Source: Spongilla lacustris
Taxonomy: Eukaryota > Porifera > Demospongiae > Spongillida > Spongillidae
Direction: 5' to 3'
Assembly (NCBI GenBank): GCA_949361645.1
Contig: OX442427.1
Location: 3,414,016-3,478,015, forward strand
DNA: 64,000 nt
Positions 32,401-43,302 of this stretch are shown here, piece by piece. The notes under the pieces were generated by a model. The model made no database searches. It saw nothing but the letters and a program-made list of their open reading frames with translations, and was not told the DNA's origin. Each line of letters opens with the position of its first letter. Position 1 is the stretch's first letter. The translations under genes and the position numbers were made by a program.

Positions 32401-32998
32401 AGTTATTTAACCCTAACCCATGCAGTTTTGCACGCGCTTTTGGGTTATGTACTGTAGTGTAGTGTGCGCATGTGTTAGTGTAGCATATGGTACGCATGCG
32501 TATTGTTGGGGTGTTGGGCTATATAAGTGCATGATTGATGTGTCCTATTGTTGAACTGGAAATTATACGACATTACAGTACTGTAAAGTCCAAACACCAC
32601 CTGAAGTTTTCCCAAACTTATTTCGTTACGTATGAAATTGTGGCAGTGATAATTGATAGCCAATAAAAATAAACATATAGTGGAGTAACATGTAGCTGAG
32701 ATTGATAAATGTTTGTTATAATATGTGGAATAGAAAGGGCAAATGTCCTCCACCCCCCCCCCCCCGCCCCCATTGATGTAACCAACCCTGTGCCCATCGA
32801 TGTAGCCTTGCCTGTTTTACCCCACCCTATCCTTTGTGTTAAACTGTTTTCATCCACTAAAGGGTTTTGGGATCATGATTTCAGAAGCATGTGACATGCA
32901 TATAGCACTAATTGCAATTCACTAACCATGGGGTTCATGGGCTTCTTTGGTACCATGGGGTTCTTTGGTACACGTTTGGAACTAGTAGTAGCAGCCAT
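29439..32998 (-). CDS. Nuclease-like/kinase-like protein, two exons, left copy
   Basis: Exon 1 is 32996-32998 (ATG) down to 32927. Exon 2 is 31328 down to 29439. The protein is 653 residues, identical to the right copy (34103-37666), which carries the detailed description. The two copies lie head to head across the assembly gap. The intron (31329-32926) contains a MITE and a telomere-like inverted motif, as in the mirror copy. The only difference seen is the length of a C/G homopolymer near 32752. Confidence 0.75.
32055..32244. mobile_element. MITE with 12-bp terminal inverted repeats, left copy
   Basis: Bounded by TGGGAGAGTTTC (32055-32066) and its exact reverse complement GAAACTCTCCCA (32233-32244). 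190 bp, non-coding, in the kinase-like gene's intron. The interior (TTTGAATCGCTATA, ACTTC-TATTT-CA-CACTTCATA) is homologous to the right half of the foldback at 12183-12400, so a family exists. ATC follows the element and precedes it, a possible 3-bp target duplication. Confidence 0.8.
32386..32420. repeat. Telomere-like inverted motif
   Basis: GGGGTTAGGGTGTTAA followed by TTATTTAACCCTAACCC: two short TTAGGG-type stretches facing each other. Mirror copy near 34683-34717. Confidence 0.6.
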
Positions 32999-33396
32999 CT
33001 TGCAGCAAAGCAAAACTGAAACACAGTAAAGCAACTTGAACAATTGTTTAAAACATCAATATTTTACAAGCTACACTTTTGCAAAATTGTTAAAATAACA
33101 ATGTGTGATGTGGCTCAAGGTCCAGCATGAGAGGTACAAGTACATGTATATCTAGAGTTCACAGGCACTGCACCCGTAGCACGCGTAGCACCATAGCCAA
33201 TAAGCACCAAAGCACTATCACAAGCAGCACACACAGAGGGAGACTAATTAAGGTCCCAATTAACCGACATACAACAATTAACCGACATACAACTAAGATA
33301 GCTCGCTATTTCATAACATAACACACACACAAACAAACACACACACACACACAGACTGAACAGAAAAACCAGAGGTCACCCACAAGACACAAGCTA

Positions 33397-33596
33397 NNNN
33401 NNNNNNNNNNNNNNNNNNNNNNNNNNNNNNNNNNNNNNNNNNNNNNNNNNNNNNNNNNNNNNNNNNNNNNNNNNNNNNNNNNNNNNNNNNNNNNNNNNNN
33501 NNNNNNNNNNNNNNNNNNNNNNNNNNNNNNNNNNNNNNNNNNNNNNNNNNNNNNNNNNNNNNNNNNNNNNNNNNNNNNNNNNNNNNNNNNNNNNNN
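33397..33596. other. Assembly gap (200 N)
   Basis: Exactly 200 N, a fixed size used by scaffolding programs, so the real distance is unknown. On the left the contig ends in ...ACACAAGCTA. On the right, 108 unique bases precede the reverse complement of the same sequence. Confidence 0.99.
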
Positions 33597-34102
33597 GGTT
33601 TTGTGGGTACTGAAAATAAAATGCATGGATGTGAGATATACTAAATACCAGTTGTTCATACCCTTGACACTGCATGTGATTATCTCTGTGTAAGAACATC
33701 CTGTTAGCTTGTGTCTTGTGGGTGACCTCTGGTTTTTCTGTTCAGTCTGTGTGTGTGTGTGTGTTTGTTTGTGTGTGTGTTATGTTATGAAATAGCGAGC
33801 TATCTTAGTTGTATGTCGGTTAATTGTTGTATGTCGGTTAATTGGGACCTTAATTAGTCTCCCTCTGTGTGTGCTGCTTGTGATAGTGCTTTGGTGCTTA
33901 TTGGCTATGGTGCTACGCGTGCTACGGGTGCAGTGCCTGTGAACTCTAGATATACATGTACTTGTACCTCTCATGCTGGACCTTGAGCCACATCACACAT
34001 TGTTATTTTAACAATTTTGCAAAAGTGTAGCTTGTAAAATATTGATGTTTTAAACAATTGTTCAAGTTGCTTTACTGTGTTTCAGTTTTGCTTTGCTGCA
34101 AG

Positions 34103-37100
34103 ATGGCTGCTACTACTAGTTCCAAACGTGTACCAAAGAACCCCATGGTACCAAAGAAGCCCATGAACCCCATGGTTAGTGAATTGCAATTAGTGCTATA
34201 TGCATGTCACATGCTTCTGAAATCATGATCCCAAAACCCTTTAGTGGATGAAAACAGTTTAACACAAAGGATAGGGTGGGGTAAAACAGGCAAGGCTACA
34301 TCGATGGGCACAGGGTTGGTTACATCAATGGGGGCGGGGGGGGGGGGGGGGGTGGAGGACATTTGCCCTTTCTATTCCACATATTATAACAAACATTTAT
34401 CAATCTCAGCTACATGTTACTCCACTATATGTTTATTTTTATTGGCTATCAATTATCACTGCCACAATTTCATACGTAACGAAATAAGTTTGGGAAAACT
34501 TCAGGTGGTGTTTGGACTTTACAGTACTGTAATGTCGTATAATTTCCAGTTCAACAATAGGACACATCAATCATGCACTTATATAGCCCAACACCCCAAC
34601 AATACGCATGCGTACCATATGCTACACTAACACATGCGCACACTACACTACAGTACATAACCCAAAAGCGCGTGCAAAACTGCATGGGTTAGGGTTAAAT
34701 AACTTAACACCCTAACCCCTCAGTTGCAACATTGTAACTAAAAAAATGCATGTACCCTATAAAACATTTATGGTTATATTAAACTACATTGTATGAATGA
34801 TAAAGATAATAAACTTGTCGCTTTGCACTGGTGTATCCAGCTGGACAAAACTACAATAGATGGGAGAGTTTCCAGTATCAGATGCAGCACTGGCAGGAAG
34901 CTAATGCAATACCTCAAAATCTATTCTACCATATTGAAATGGTGTAATATGAAGTGGTGACAATAGGAAGTGAATAGCATTTACCATTTCGAATTTATAG
35001 CGATTCAAATTTTTATTTTATAATGTAACATAAGTGCAGAAACTCTCCCAGATGATAATAATTATTAGATGATACCATATGTGACTTTAAAAAAGCTATT
35101 GTAATTGATTAACAGCTTGATTTCGTTATATGTTAGGGTCACTATGTGTTATGTACATTCCAATCGCATTCCACAGAACAACTTAATGTCTACTGTCCTG
35201 GGCGTCCCCGTGGGGCACAGGAAACAAATTGTTTGGCGATTAAGCTTTCCTGTGAGGTTTAATGGTTTAGCCACGTTGTACAAGCCCTTATCTTGTTCAT
35301 CAAAAATATATTTAGCTCTTTTGGAAACAGATCAGGCTGAACCGTTGGCATACAAACATAAGATGGTAGGTGATATTTTTTGGGGTCAAAAACTAGGGAC
35401 AATCACATTGTTTAATAAAATGCAGCATAAGAATGAATGGATAAAAGAAAACGCGTCTATTCGGAGGTATGTTGCCTTGCCGCTTATGTGGCGTCCATTG
35501 TACGAAGCTCAATTATTTTGCCGTTTATAAGCGGCGTCCGCGGTTAAACCACTCTGCTTATCAGGTAGCACATCCATTTAAGGAAATAAAAATAACGAAA
35601 ATAGCCAGTTCTGCCTTCCTTTAACTTGATAAATAATGTAGGTATGTAATAACTTCCATAATTCCTTGTTTCCTTAATTTTTTCTGAACTGGTTTCTACA
35701 AATCCTACATATCTTGTGCAACAAATCCAAGGAGTGTGGTGCCAAAATATATATTTGATTTTGATTGTACTTTTAGGGATCCAACCCAGTCATAATGAAG
35801 CACTATGGTTTGGGCCCAACCAAACCTACAACACTGTGCTCTGCCTCTAAGTTAGCAGAACGAGAAGACCCCTTTGAATGGCTTCCATGTGTAAAAGAAC
35901 TCAACTACGGTGATTTGAAGAAAAAGCTGCAGAACAGCACGGATTATCATTATTCATTATCAGAGGTACCTCATCTACGTCTAGAAGATACATGTACATG
36001 TAATGATAAACGTTCAATTGAAGACATTGTGGCAATAGCTATTGCAAATATCATTGAGGATTCAGACCCCGAAAAAATTGCCCCAGTACAAAAAAAAGGA
36101 AAGTTGCTTCGACTTGTTTGTGCGACAGATAATGTGATGGTAGTACCAGATACCAAGCAAGCTGCTTGTGCCAAGTATTTGAAACCATGGCTATGTTCAA
36201 CAAATATCGTTCCAGATGTTGCTGTGAATTACGCTTTACTACCTCAAGAGGAGAAGAATTTATCCAATGCCATCCCTTGCCTTCTGATTGAAGTATGGTC
36301 CAATAATATACTTAAAACAGCAAGACAGCTTGCAATTAAATTGATACTGCAATTACAGTTGAAAAAGGTACTAGGTTTCACTGAGGATGAAGTAATTGGG
36401 TTTGCTTTTCCTCAAAAAGAAATTACTGAAAGTGTATCAGAATCCGGCAAAAAGCTGTTCAAAATAACGGAGCAACCGGAACAAGAGGTCAAAGAAGAAA
36501 ATGTAGACTATGAAGATGCTGAAGAAGATGAAGAAGGACGTCAAGATGCATCGGTCAATGACATAATAAGTCTCAAAAAGTTAAATGCAGTGGTTCAGGT
36601 AAATGTGAAGTGGAATATCGATACGTTGGAATTTCAAATAACATACAGTGTTCTGAAGAAGGATGAGGTTGTGCAAAAGGTAAAAGATACATGTACATTG
36701 CTTCATAGACCAATGCCAACCTTGTCTTATTGTAAGCAATCAAGTTTCATCACTTTTACTGGAACTGAATTAGATACTCTGAAACACAAATTTATAAGCT
36801 GTTTAAATAAACAATGGGAAGCAAAGAGATCTGAATATGAAACCCTTGGTGGATCAGAAACCAACTTGATGTCTTTGTTAGCATCAAAAGATCTTGTACA
36901 ATGGAACGTCGAAGACATAGAAATTGTGCAACTCGCCAGCAACATCTCTCTTATCTTCAAATTGTCCAACACTAAAGATAAAGCAACTTCTTTAGTCTTG
37001 AAGTCATTTTGTTCAAGCAGTCAAGGGCAGTATAGTAGCATAGACCGTTACTTGATTAACAGCAATGTGAAACTTTCACTTTGTAGCAGTTACTCTATAA

Positions 37101-37666
37101 CGTTAGGACCATGGCACACATTTTTTGTGTTTAGGGGACTGCATTGCATTGATAGGCGCACTGCAAAATCTTCCCTTGTTAGCTTTCTTACAAGTGTCAA
37201 GGCAGCTGTAGATGAGCTTCACAAAATTAATCAAGCTCATTTGGATATTCGTCTACCAAATATATGCCTGAGACAAACGCCTGATTCCAAAACCTTTGAG
37301 GCTGTGTTGATTGATTTGGAGCGTAGCAAACCTTATATTCAGTCATATATGGTGGATGAGTATGACAGCTGTATGTATCGAAGTGACTATACTCTTGAAC
37401 AGCTTGATCATTTGCAAATGTTCTGGATGGCATTCTGGATTCTACTATATCCATTAGAAGTTGAGTATCACAACATGTACAGCATGGACATAGACGTGAC
37501 TCATGAATACTTTGGTATCTTCCAATTCATTAAATATATTATACCAATACCAGAGAAAGGACCCTGGTCAAAAAGGGATCAAGTTTGGAGCTCATTTATA
37601 CAACTGATTGAAGTAGCAGTAAAACCAACTGAATCATTGCATTGTTCTTGTTGTCGATCTATGTAA
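34103..37666 (+). CDS. Nuclease-like/kinase-like protein (Crinkler-type architecture), two exons, right copy
   Basis: Exon 1 (34103-34174) encodes 24 residues, a Lys/Pro repeat (KRVPKNPMVPKKPMNPM). The donor GTTAGT and acceptor CTTTTAG join it in phase 0 to exon 2 (35777-37666). Total 653 residues. Residues about 100-235 include PDVAV (170-174) and LLIEVWS (193-199), which recall the PD...E-x-x-S core of Uma2/PD-(D/E)XK nuclease folds; the usual K is Trp. An acidic linker (about 255-280) follows. The C-terminal part is kinase-like: VLKSF near 433 (possible ATP-binding Lys), HLDIRLPN (512-519, catalytic loop) and LIDLERS (535-541, DFG position). No Gly-rich loop is clear. Nuclease-plus-kinase fusions are typical of Crinkler-like effector proteins. 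The function here is not known. No signal peptide. Confidence 0.75.
34861..35050. mobile_element. MITE with 12-bp terminal inverted repeats, right copy
   Basis: Mirror of 32055-32244, same ends TGGGAGAGTTTC and GAAACTCTCCCA, within the intron of the right kinase-like gene. Confidence 0.8.
35105..35530 (+). other. Intronic open frame of 141 codons, unrecognised
   Basis: Open frame with natural-looking composition (LALLETDQAEPLAYKHKMVG, NKMQHKNEWIKENASIRRYV) inside the intron of the kinase-like gene; the mirror copy is at 31575-32000 on the minus strand. The part 35137-35364 is bounded by an AG and by a strong donor (GTAGGTGA). Its phase does not fit exon 1 plus exon 2, so it is not an alternative exon of that gene as modelled. 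No motif recognised. Could be a decayed insertion. Confidence 0.25.
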
Positions 37667-37909
37667 CTACAATCAGTTTGTGTATTTTTTATGTGTGCAA
37701 ACAATCTTGAAATCTCTGTGTCATATATAGTGTGTTTGCGAAAAACGCTTAAATCCCTAGCGTTTTATTAAGTAACTGTATCAAAACCCTCATAAATCAA
37801 AATATTCAAAGCCCTCTATTAACAAAGCTATAAATTATCAAATTAAGTACAAAACACTATTTAATTTAGTAATGGATTATTTAATAGTCAGTATTTATTC
37901 ATAGTTTAC
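37667..37909. other. 3' flank of the kinase-like gene, right copy
   Basis: AT-rich, no gene. Confidence 0.4.
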
Positions 37910-38290
37910 TATCTCCTCCCACCTCGTGGTCAGCGCACTCACTATCTCCTCCCACCTCCTGGTCAGCGCACTCACTATCTCCTACCCAGGTCCCTGTGCG
38001 TACAAGCATACATGTACCTCCTGGTCAGCGCACTCACTATCTCCTTCCCAGGTCACTGTGCGTACAAGCATACATGTACCTCCTGGTCAGCGCACTCACT
38101 ATCTCCTTCCCAGGTCACTGTGCGTACAAGCATACCTCCTGGTCAGCGCACTCACTATCCCCTACCCAGGTCCCTGTGCGTACAAGCATACCTCCTGGTC
38201 AGCGCACTCACTATCTCCTCCTACCTCCTGGTCAGCGCACTCACAATCTCCTCCCACCTCCTGATCAGTGCACTCACTATCTCCTCTGTA
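37910..38290. repeat. Minisatellite, right arm
   Basis: CCTCCTGGTCAGCGCACTCA with CTATCTCCTTCCCAGGTCAC and TGTGCGTACAAGCATAC, about five units of 59-62 bp plus shorter ones. All three plus frames stay open, giving spurious Ser/Leu-rich frames. Confidence 0.9.
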
Positions 38291-38489
38291 GGGGGCTTAG
38301 TGCCTCGCATGTCCCTAAACCTCCTCCCCCCACTATGCTGGTTAATCGAGGAAGCAAACAGTCAGTCTAACTTGGGAATGATGGCTACTAGGTTGCTCAC
38401 GTTCTCACCTGATCAAAGTGGGAGGGAGAGGGGAGGGGGTGATGGAGGCAGAGAGGAGAGGGGAGGAGGGATAGGGAACACAAGTATTG

Positions 38490-39150
38490 CAATGCAAATA
38501 ACTTGAATAAGGATGATTACAGAGGGCCTTGATAAACTTGATATTTTAATGTGAATTTATGCTCATAATGATTCATAATAATGAACATTACTTTACATTA
38601 TTACTATTAGAGCTATTCAAGTCATGCATGTTAATTTAAATTATTAACTGTTTCCTTGACAATTTAATTCTTAACAAATTCAAACATAATTTACATAGAT
38701 AAGTTAAATTATTGACAAATCATTTAAAAACCATAAGGGAGGAAGGTGACATGGTGGACCATGGGGGTGAGGGAGAAGAAGTGCTTGCTTGCTTGCTTTC
38801 TTGCCCCTGGTTAAGATGATAGATGATTGTCTCTGGTTACATACGGCAAGAGAACCACAAGTGCTATGTCGACACATACGTATATAAGTTCTTAAAGTTG
38901 GCAGTACCGTGTTCCCTCGGGAATCACATTTCTTGACATGGCCCGAAGGGGATGTACGTTTCCCCCTTCAACTCGTCCTCTGTCAATTTATGTGAAATAT
39001 GGGAACATTTTTAAATTTTAAATTTTTAATGCCAAATCAGACAAACACCATGCACTCTTATAACGGGGGTCAGTTGGGTGTAGCTCCACGTACGCATTTG
39101 GCGGAAGCTAGGTCGTACATGTATGGGATGTGATTAGTGCCAAAAGTCGG
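38490..39150 (+). repeat. Dispersed repeat modules, right arm
   Basis: Mirror of 28095-28745, but with the 16 bp that the left copy lacks. Forward orientation like copy 1 at 17870-18355. Confidence 0.85.
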
Positions 39151-39779
39151 TCACGCGCAGCGACAGATGACGCAGCATGGGTTGGGCCCCGCACTATTTG
39201 GCTGGGCTGCATATCCACGAGGCCAGGCCCTGGCATCGGGGGACAGTCCCATACCCTCTAGGTCTTGGTCTTGGGGAGGGGGAGAGGCTTCTATACGGAG
39301 AGCAGAGAACAGACATTCTTGAATTTCACATGACATGGGGATAGATGGTGAAATGAGTAATTTCACTCTTACCTTCCTGATGTGGTAGCACTATACATGA
39401 GTGAAATTTTAAATATGTAATGTAAATACACTCCTTGACTTGAACATTAAAAAAACATTCAAACAGTTCTGAGAGGCCTGAGCTCGAACTACAAACAAGA
39501 GATGGTTGAAATATTATTGCGTCGTTTTGTTATTGTCATTTCAGAGTTATTGAAATTTTGCAGATGTGTAAGCGCTGCTTACCAAGGGGGACCTCAGGTG
39601 GTACTGCAGCTGTAAGATGTGTGCATTGTGTGGTGTTGAGTTTGAAAATGAAATTTTGAATATGTTTATGTATAAACATAAACATAATCAAAATTTTCCC
39701 TTCTCGAAGGGGAGTGTGAAAACACAAAACATCCTTGAACTACAGAGATGGTTAAATGAGACCCTCGCCCTCCCCCAGC
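39151..39779. other. Mirror of 27461-28094, no assured gene
   Basis: Same GC-rich patch and same weak frames, reversed. Confidence 0.3.
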
Positions 39780-40170
39780 ATGTACACATTCTGGATTCTG
39801 GATGCCCTTCTCAAGGCTCTCCCCCGGGCAGTAGGAAGAACGACTTCTCTCCCATTCGGTGGGCAATTTGCCGTATTCAATTGTCTAAATAATTATTACG
39901 AAATATTTTAATGTGTTTACGTGACAGCGCTAAGGTTATGAGCTCTACTTCAGGGAAGCTGAGGTTCCCGAGGGATAAGAGAGGGCAGGAGTTAGCCTCC
40001 TTATTGGACGACGAACCATTTCGTATCGTGAATCAGATGGGTTTGTTGAATTTTTACAGCGGTATAGATTATGCAGCTGTATATACCACCACCGAATGGG
40101 AGAGAAGTCGTTCTTCCTACTGCCCGGGGGAGGGCCTTGAGAAAGGCATCCAGAACCCAGAATCCAAAAC
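39780..40170. repeat. Inverted-repeat element, right copy
   Basis: Mirror of 27061-27460. Arms at 39785-39865 and 40085-40165, both containing GAAGAACGACTTCTCTCCC or its complement. Confidence 0.75.
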
Positions 40171-40179
40171 CAGGTTCCA

Positions 40180-40860
40180 CCCCCCCCCTCCCTCCCTCCC
40201 TCCCCTCCCTCCCTCCCTCCCTCCCTCCCTCCCTCCCTCCCTCCCTCCCTCCCTCCCTCCCTCCCTCCCTCCCTCCCTCCCTCCCTCCCTCCCTCCCTCC
40301 CTCCCTCCCTCCCTCCCTCCCTCCCTCCCTCCCTCCCTCCCTCCCTCCCTCCCTCCCTCCCTCCCTCCCTCCCTCCCTCTCTCCCTCCCTCCCTCCCTCC
40401 CTCCCTCCCTCCCTCCCTCCCTCCCTCCCTCCCTCCCTCCCTCCCTCCCTCCCTCCCTCCTCTCTCCCTTCCTCCACCCCTCCCTCCCTCCCTCCTCTTG
40501 TCCCTTCTTCCTCTCTCTCCCTTCCTCCACCCCTCCCTCCCTCCCTCCTCTTGTCCCTTCTTCCTCTCTCCCTTCCTCCACCCCTCCCTCCCTCCCTCCT
40601 CTTGTCCCTTCTTCCTCTCTCTCCCTTCCTCCACCCCTTCCTCCCTCCCTCCTCTTGTCCCTTCTTCTTCTCTCTCCCATCCTCCACCCCTCCCTCCCTC
40701 CCTACTCTTGTCCCTTCTTCCTCTCTCTCCCTTCCTCCACCCCTCCCTCCTCTTGTCCCTTCTTCCTCTCTCTCCCTTCCTCCACCCCTCCCTCCCTCCC
40801 TCCTCTTGTCCCTTCTTCCTCTCTCTCCCTTCACCCCTCCCTCCCTCTTGTCCCTTGTTT
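40180..40860. repeat. (CCCT)n tract and pyrimidine satellite, right arm
   Basis: About 285 bp of nearly pure CCCT repeats (40180-40470), then about eight units of the complement of the ~50-bp purine satellite. Far shorter than left block 1 (about 2.8 kb) and close in size to left block 2. Confidence 0.95.
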
Positions 40861-40909
40861 TTCCCTCTCCCTATCCCCCTCCCTATCCCTTTCCCCTCCA
40901 CTGTTACAG

Positions 40910-41903
40910 GTGCAATGTCAGCCACAACAGGTGCTGCCTTTGGGATGGGCAATCTTCCCGTGGCTGTCACCTACGTGTTCTGTCGAGGAACGGAGGCGCA
41001 GTTTGCCAACTGCACCATCATCTCTGCCGCTTCCCCCTCCAACCTGTGTCGGACATCAGCTGCTGGAGTACGCTGTCTTGGTAGGTGACAAGAGAATTGT
41101 ATCTGTCTTGTGGGTGACCTCTGCATGGGGTAACCCCTTTGGTTTTTTTTTAACCCTTATGGTCCTGCTTTATGGGGTGTGTACGCTTGCCGATATTTTC
41201 AAAGTCCCACTTTGACTCTGCATGTGATTATCTCTGTGTAAGAACATCTTGTTAGCTTGTTCCTTGGTATATGTCTTGTGGGTGACCTCTGCATGGGGTA
41301 ACCGCTTTGGTTTTTTTTTAACCCTTATGGTCCTGCTTTATGGGGCGTGTATACTTGCCGATATTTTCAAAGTCCCACTTTGATTATCTCTGTGTAAGAA
41401 CATCCTGTTAGGTTGTTCCTTGGTATATGTCTTGTGGGTGACCTCTGCATGGGGTAACCCCTTTGGGTTTTTTTTTAACCCTTATGGTCCTGCTTTATGG
41501 GGCGTGTACACTTAGCGATATTTTTAAAGTCCCACTTTGACTCTGCATGTGATTATCTCTGTGTAAGAACATCCTGTTAGCTTGTTCCTTGGTATATGTC
41601 TTGTGGGTGACCTCTGCATGGGGTAACCCCTTTGGTTTTTTTTAACCCTTATGGTCCTTTTTTATGGGGCGTGTACACTTGCCGATATTTCCAAAGTCCC
41701 ACTTTGACTTTGCATGTGATTATCTCTGTGTAGCAGGTCATCAGTGTAGTACATGGATTCAGGATCTGGCTCTGGGTGCAGACGTTGCATTAACCTCATT
41801 ATCCAGTCTAAACAGCAATACAATGAATTATAGAAATTCAGCTACAGTCCAGTCCTCTAATAATACCTTGTACAATGCACCCACAGTGAATCACAGTGTC
41901 TAG
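40910..41903 (+). CDS. SRCR-domain exon, copy C, with probable terminal exon
   Basis: Exon 40910-41080 (171 bp, acceptor CTGTTACAG, donor GTAGGT, phase 1-1) encodes the C-terminal half of an SRCR domain (VFCRGTEAQFANC, then NLCRTSAAGVRC). A plausible last exon is 41734-41903. After acceptor CTGTGTAG the split codon G|CA gives Ala, and the frame continues GHQCSTWIQDLALGADVALT and ends NNTLYNAPTVNHSV stop. The in-frame join supports the pair, but it could be chance. No transmembrane segment in this tail, so the product would be secreted or end after an earlier anchor. The intron consists of 169-bp satellite units. The left arm lacks the terminal exon. Confidence 0.55.
41105..41725 (+). repeat. 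169-bp satellite, right block
   Basis: Four units; GTGACCTCTGCATGGGGTAA recurs at about 41112, 41281, 41437 and 41607 (one unit has a 13-bp deletion). It lies within the presumed intron after SRCR copy C. Confidence 0.95.
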
Positions 41904-42562
41904 AATAGTTACAAATCAATTCATAAAGCACTGCATGGATTGGATAACACATGCTAGTGGTCAGTAATTCCCAGTCTGGGTGTTTCTTACAAGACTACAC
42001 ACATTACTGGTTATCAGGATCACAAATGTCAGCAGTGGGAGTAATGTCAGTGGAACCACTTCCAGAACAAGAAAAGACAGCAGTTTTGGAGGTGCTGACC
42101 TTAATCTTCCATGCTAGCGCTGGCTTGATGATTTGATTCCATATGGTTACCAACAGTCAACACAATGCAGTATCAAATGAACAGCAACATAAGCAGTTCC
42201 TTAATAGCTCAAAATGAAAGCAACAAGCTCATACAAGTATCCTTTCAATCATAAGTCGATTCAATGTAAGTGGTATGCAGTATAACTTTAAATGTGAGTG
42301 GGAATTGATATTTACATTGTGTATATTTCACAGGTATGCTGGATGGCAGTGTAAAGTGGTCATGGATGGGCAATGCTGAAAACCATTTTATAAACACATT
42401 CGAGTAAGTATAAATGTTTACTGTACTTGATAATTAGACTGCCACCAAGCAATGATAATGTACACAAGTATTAGTATGTTTAACTATGTTCCATTGACTG
42501 CACATGGGTACACACACGAAATGAACACATTGGACCACTGCATTATGTGACTGTGACTCTAG
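41904..42562. other. No assured gene
   Basis: A 61-codon frame at 41951-42136 and an overlapping Ser/Thr-rich frame (VSSGSNVSGTTSRTRKDSS) are visible, without splice support. Confidence 0.3.
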
Positions 42563-42732
42563 TTGCAGAATATTAACTCCCTGCAGCCCTGCTAACTGCT
42601 CAAGATGTAGGATGTCTCTGGCCACTCCTGAATATCTCCACAACTGTGGTGCACTGGAACTAACAAATACCACCCTAAAGGTCTATTTTACACTATGCTG
42701 AAATCAGAGTGCTGTTTGGAGGGGAATAGCCA
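42563..42732 (+). pseudogene. Decayed duplicate of exon 44359-44581
   Basis: Same acceptor context (CTCTAG then TTGCAGAAT) and donor (GTGAGT at 42733) as the exon 1.8 kb downstream, and shared ELTNTTLKV. It has internal deletions, and TGA replaces an arginine codon after FTLC. The flanking intron sequence is duplicated too (GCATTATGTGACTGT on the left, TCAAATAATTTCCTC on the right). Confidence 0.75.
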
Positions 42733-42935
42733 GTGAGTTTGTGGTATGGTATTTAACTTCAGATTCAAATAATTTCCTCATGGGCCATGTATCATTGCAC
42801 GTATACACATGTACTTGTAGATGTGCATATTGTATTGGTGGGGTTATTGATTTGAAGGCAACATTTAGTGTCTAGTAATGATGAGAAATGTAATGGACGT
42901 AAATGTAGTTATCTTAAATGTAGGACTAATTATTA

Positions 42936-43133
42936 CTCCTCCTCCCTCCTCCTCCTCCCTCCTCCTCCTCCCTCCTCCTCCTCCCTCCTCCTCCTCCCTC
43001 CTCCTCCTCCCTCCTCCTCCTCCCTCCTCCTCCTCCCTCCTCCTCCCTCCTCCTCCTCCCTCCTCCTCCTCCTCCCTCCTCCCTCCTCCTCCTCCCTCCT
43101 CCTCCTCCTCCTCCCTCCTCATCCTACTTCTAC
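42936..43133. repeat. (CTCCTCCTC) microsatellite
   Basis: CTCCTCCTCCCTC-type pyrimidine array of about 200 bp, directly preceding the acceptor of the next exon-like segment. Confidence 0.95.
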
Positions 43134-43148
43134 CTCTCCTCCTCTCAG

Positions 43149-43302
43149 CTCCTCTGATGAAGGCAGTGTGAAGTAAGAAGGGGAGCCATACAAGACCATA
43201 GCACCTTGCCTGGTGTTCCCAGCATCAGTGAGGCGAAGGCGTATTCACAGGATTAGGGAACTGGAGGTAGAAAAGCAGCAGGAAAAGATGAAACTTGAGT
43301 GA
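43149..43302 (+). pseudogene. Exon-like basic/helical segment with one stop
   Basis: After CCTCTCAG one frame reads SSSDEGSVK, a TAA, EGEPYKTIAPCLVFPASVRR and then RRIHRIRELEVEKQQEKMKL, ending in TGA at 43300-43302. The terminal part looks like a charged helix or coiled coil. The single TAA separates two otherwise protein-like halves. No family recognised. Confidence 0.35.

Larger units (their letters stand above)
21730..33396 (+). repeat. Left arm of the gap-centred inverted duplication
   Basis: Positions x and 67101-x correspond near the gap. The sum drifts to 67105 after the G-run, to 67223-67239 after the minisatellite, and further in the satellites. Encoded proteins are identical in both arms. 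The arm is about 11.7 kb because it has two SRCR/satellite blocks. Confidence 0.95.
33705..41730 (-). repeat. Right arm of the gap-centred inverted duplication
   Basis: Reverse complement of the left arm, starting TAGCTTGTGTCTTGTGGGTG, about 8.0 kb, with one SRCR/satellite block. The outer limit is within the 169-bp satellite. Sequence beyond 41730 has no partner at the left of 21730. Confidence 0.95.

Noticed and set aside
33306..33699. Open frames spanning the gap
   Set aside because: They consist mostly of unknown residues from the 200 N.
42868..43176. Ser/Leu/Pro and Glu/Gly/Arg frames over the CTC array
   Set aside because: Microsatellite translation in all frames.
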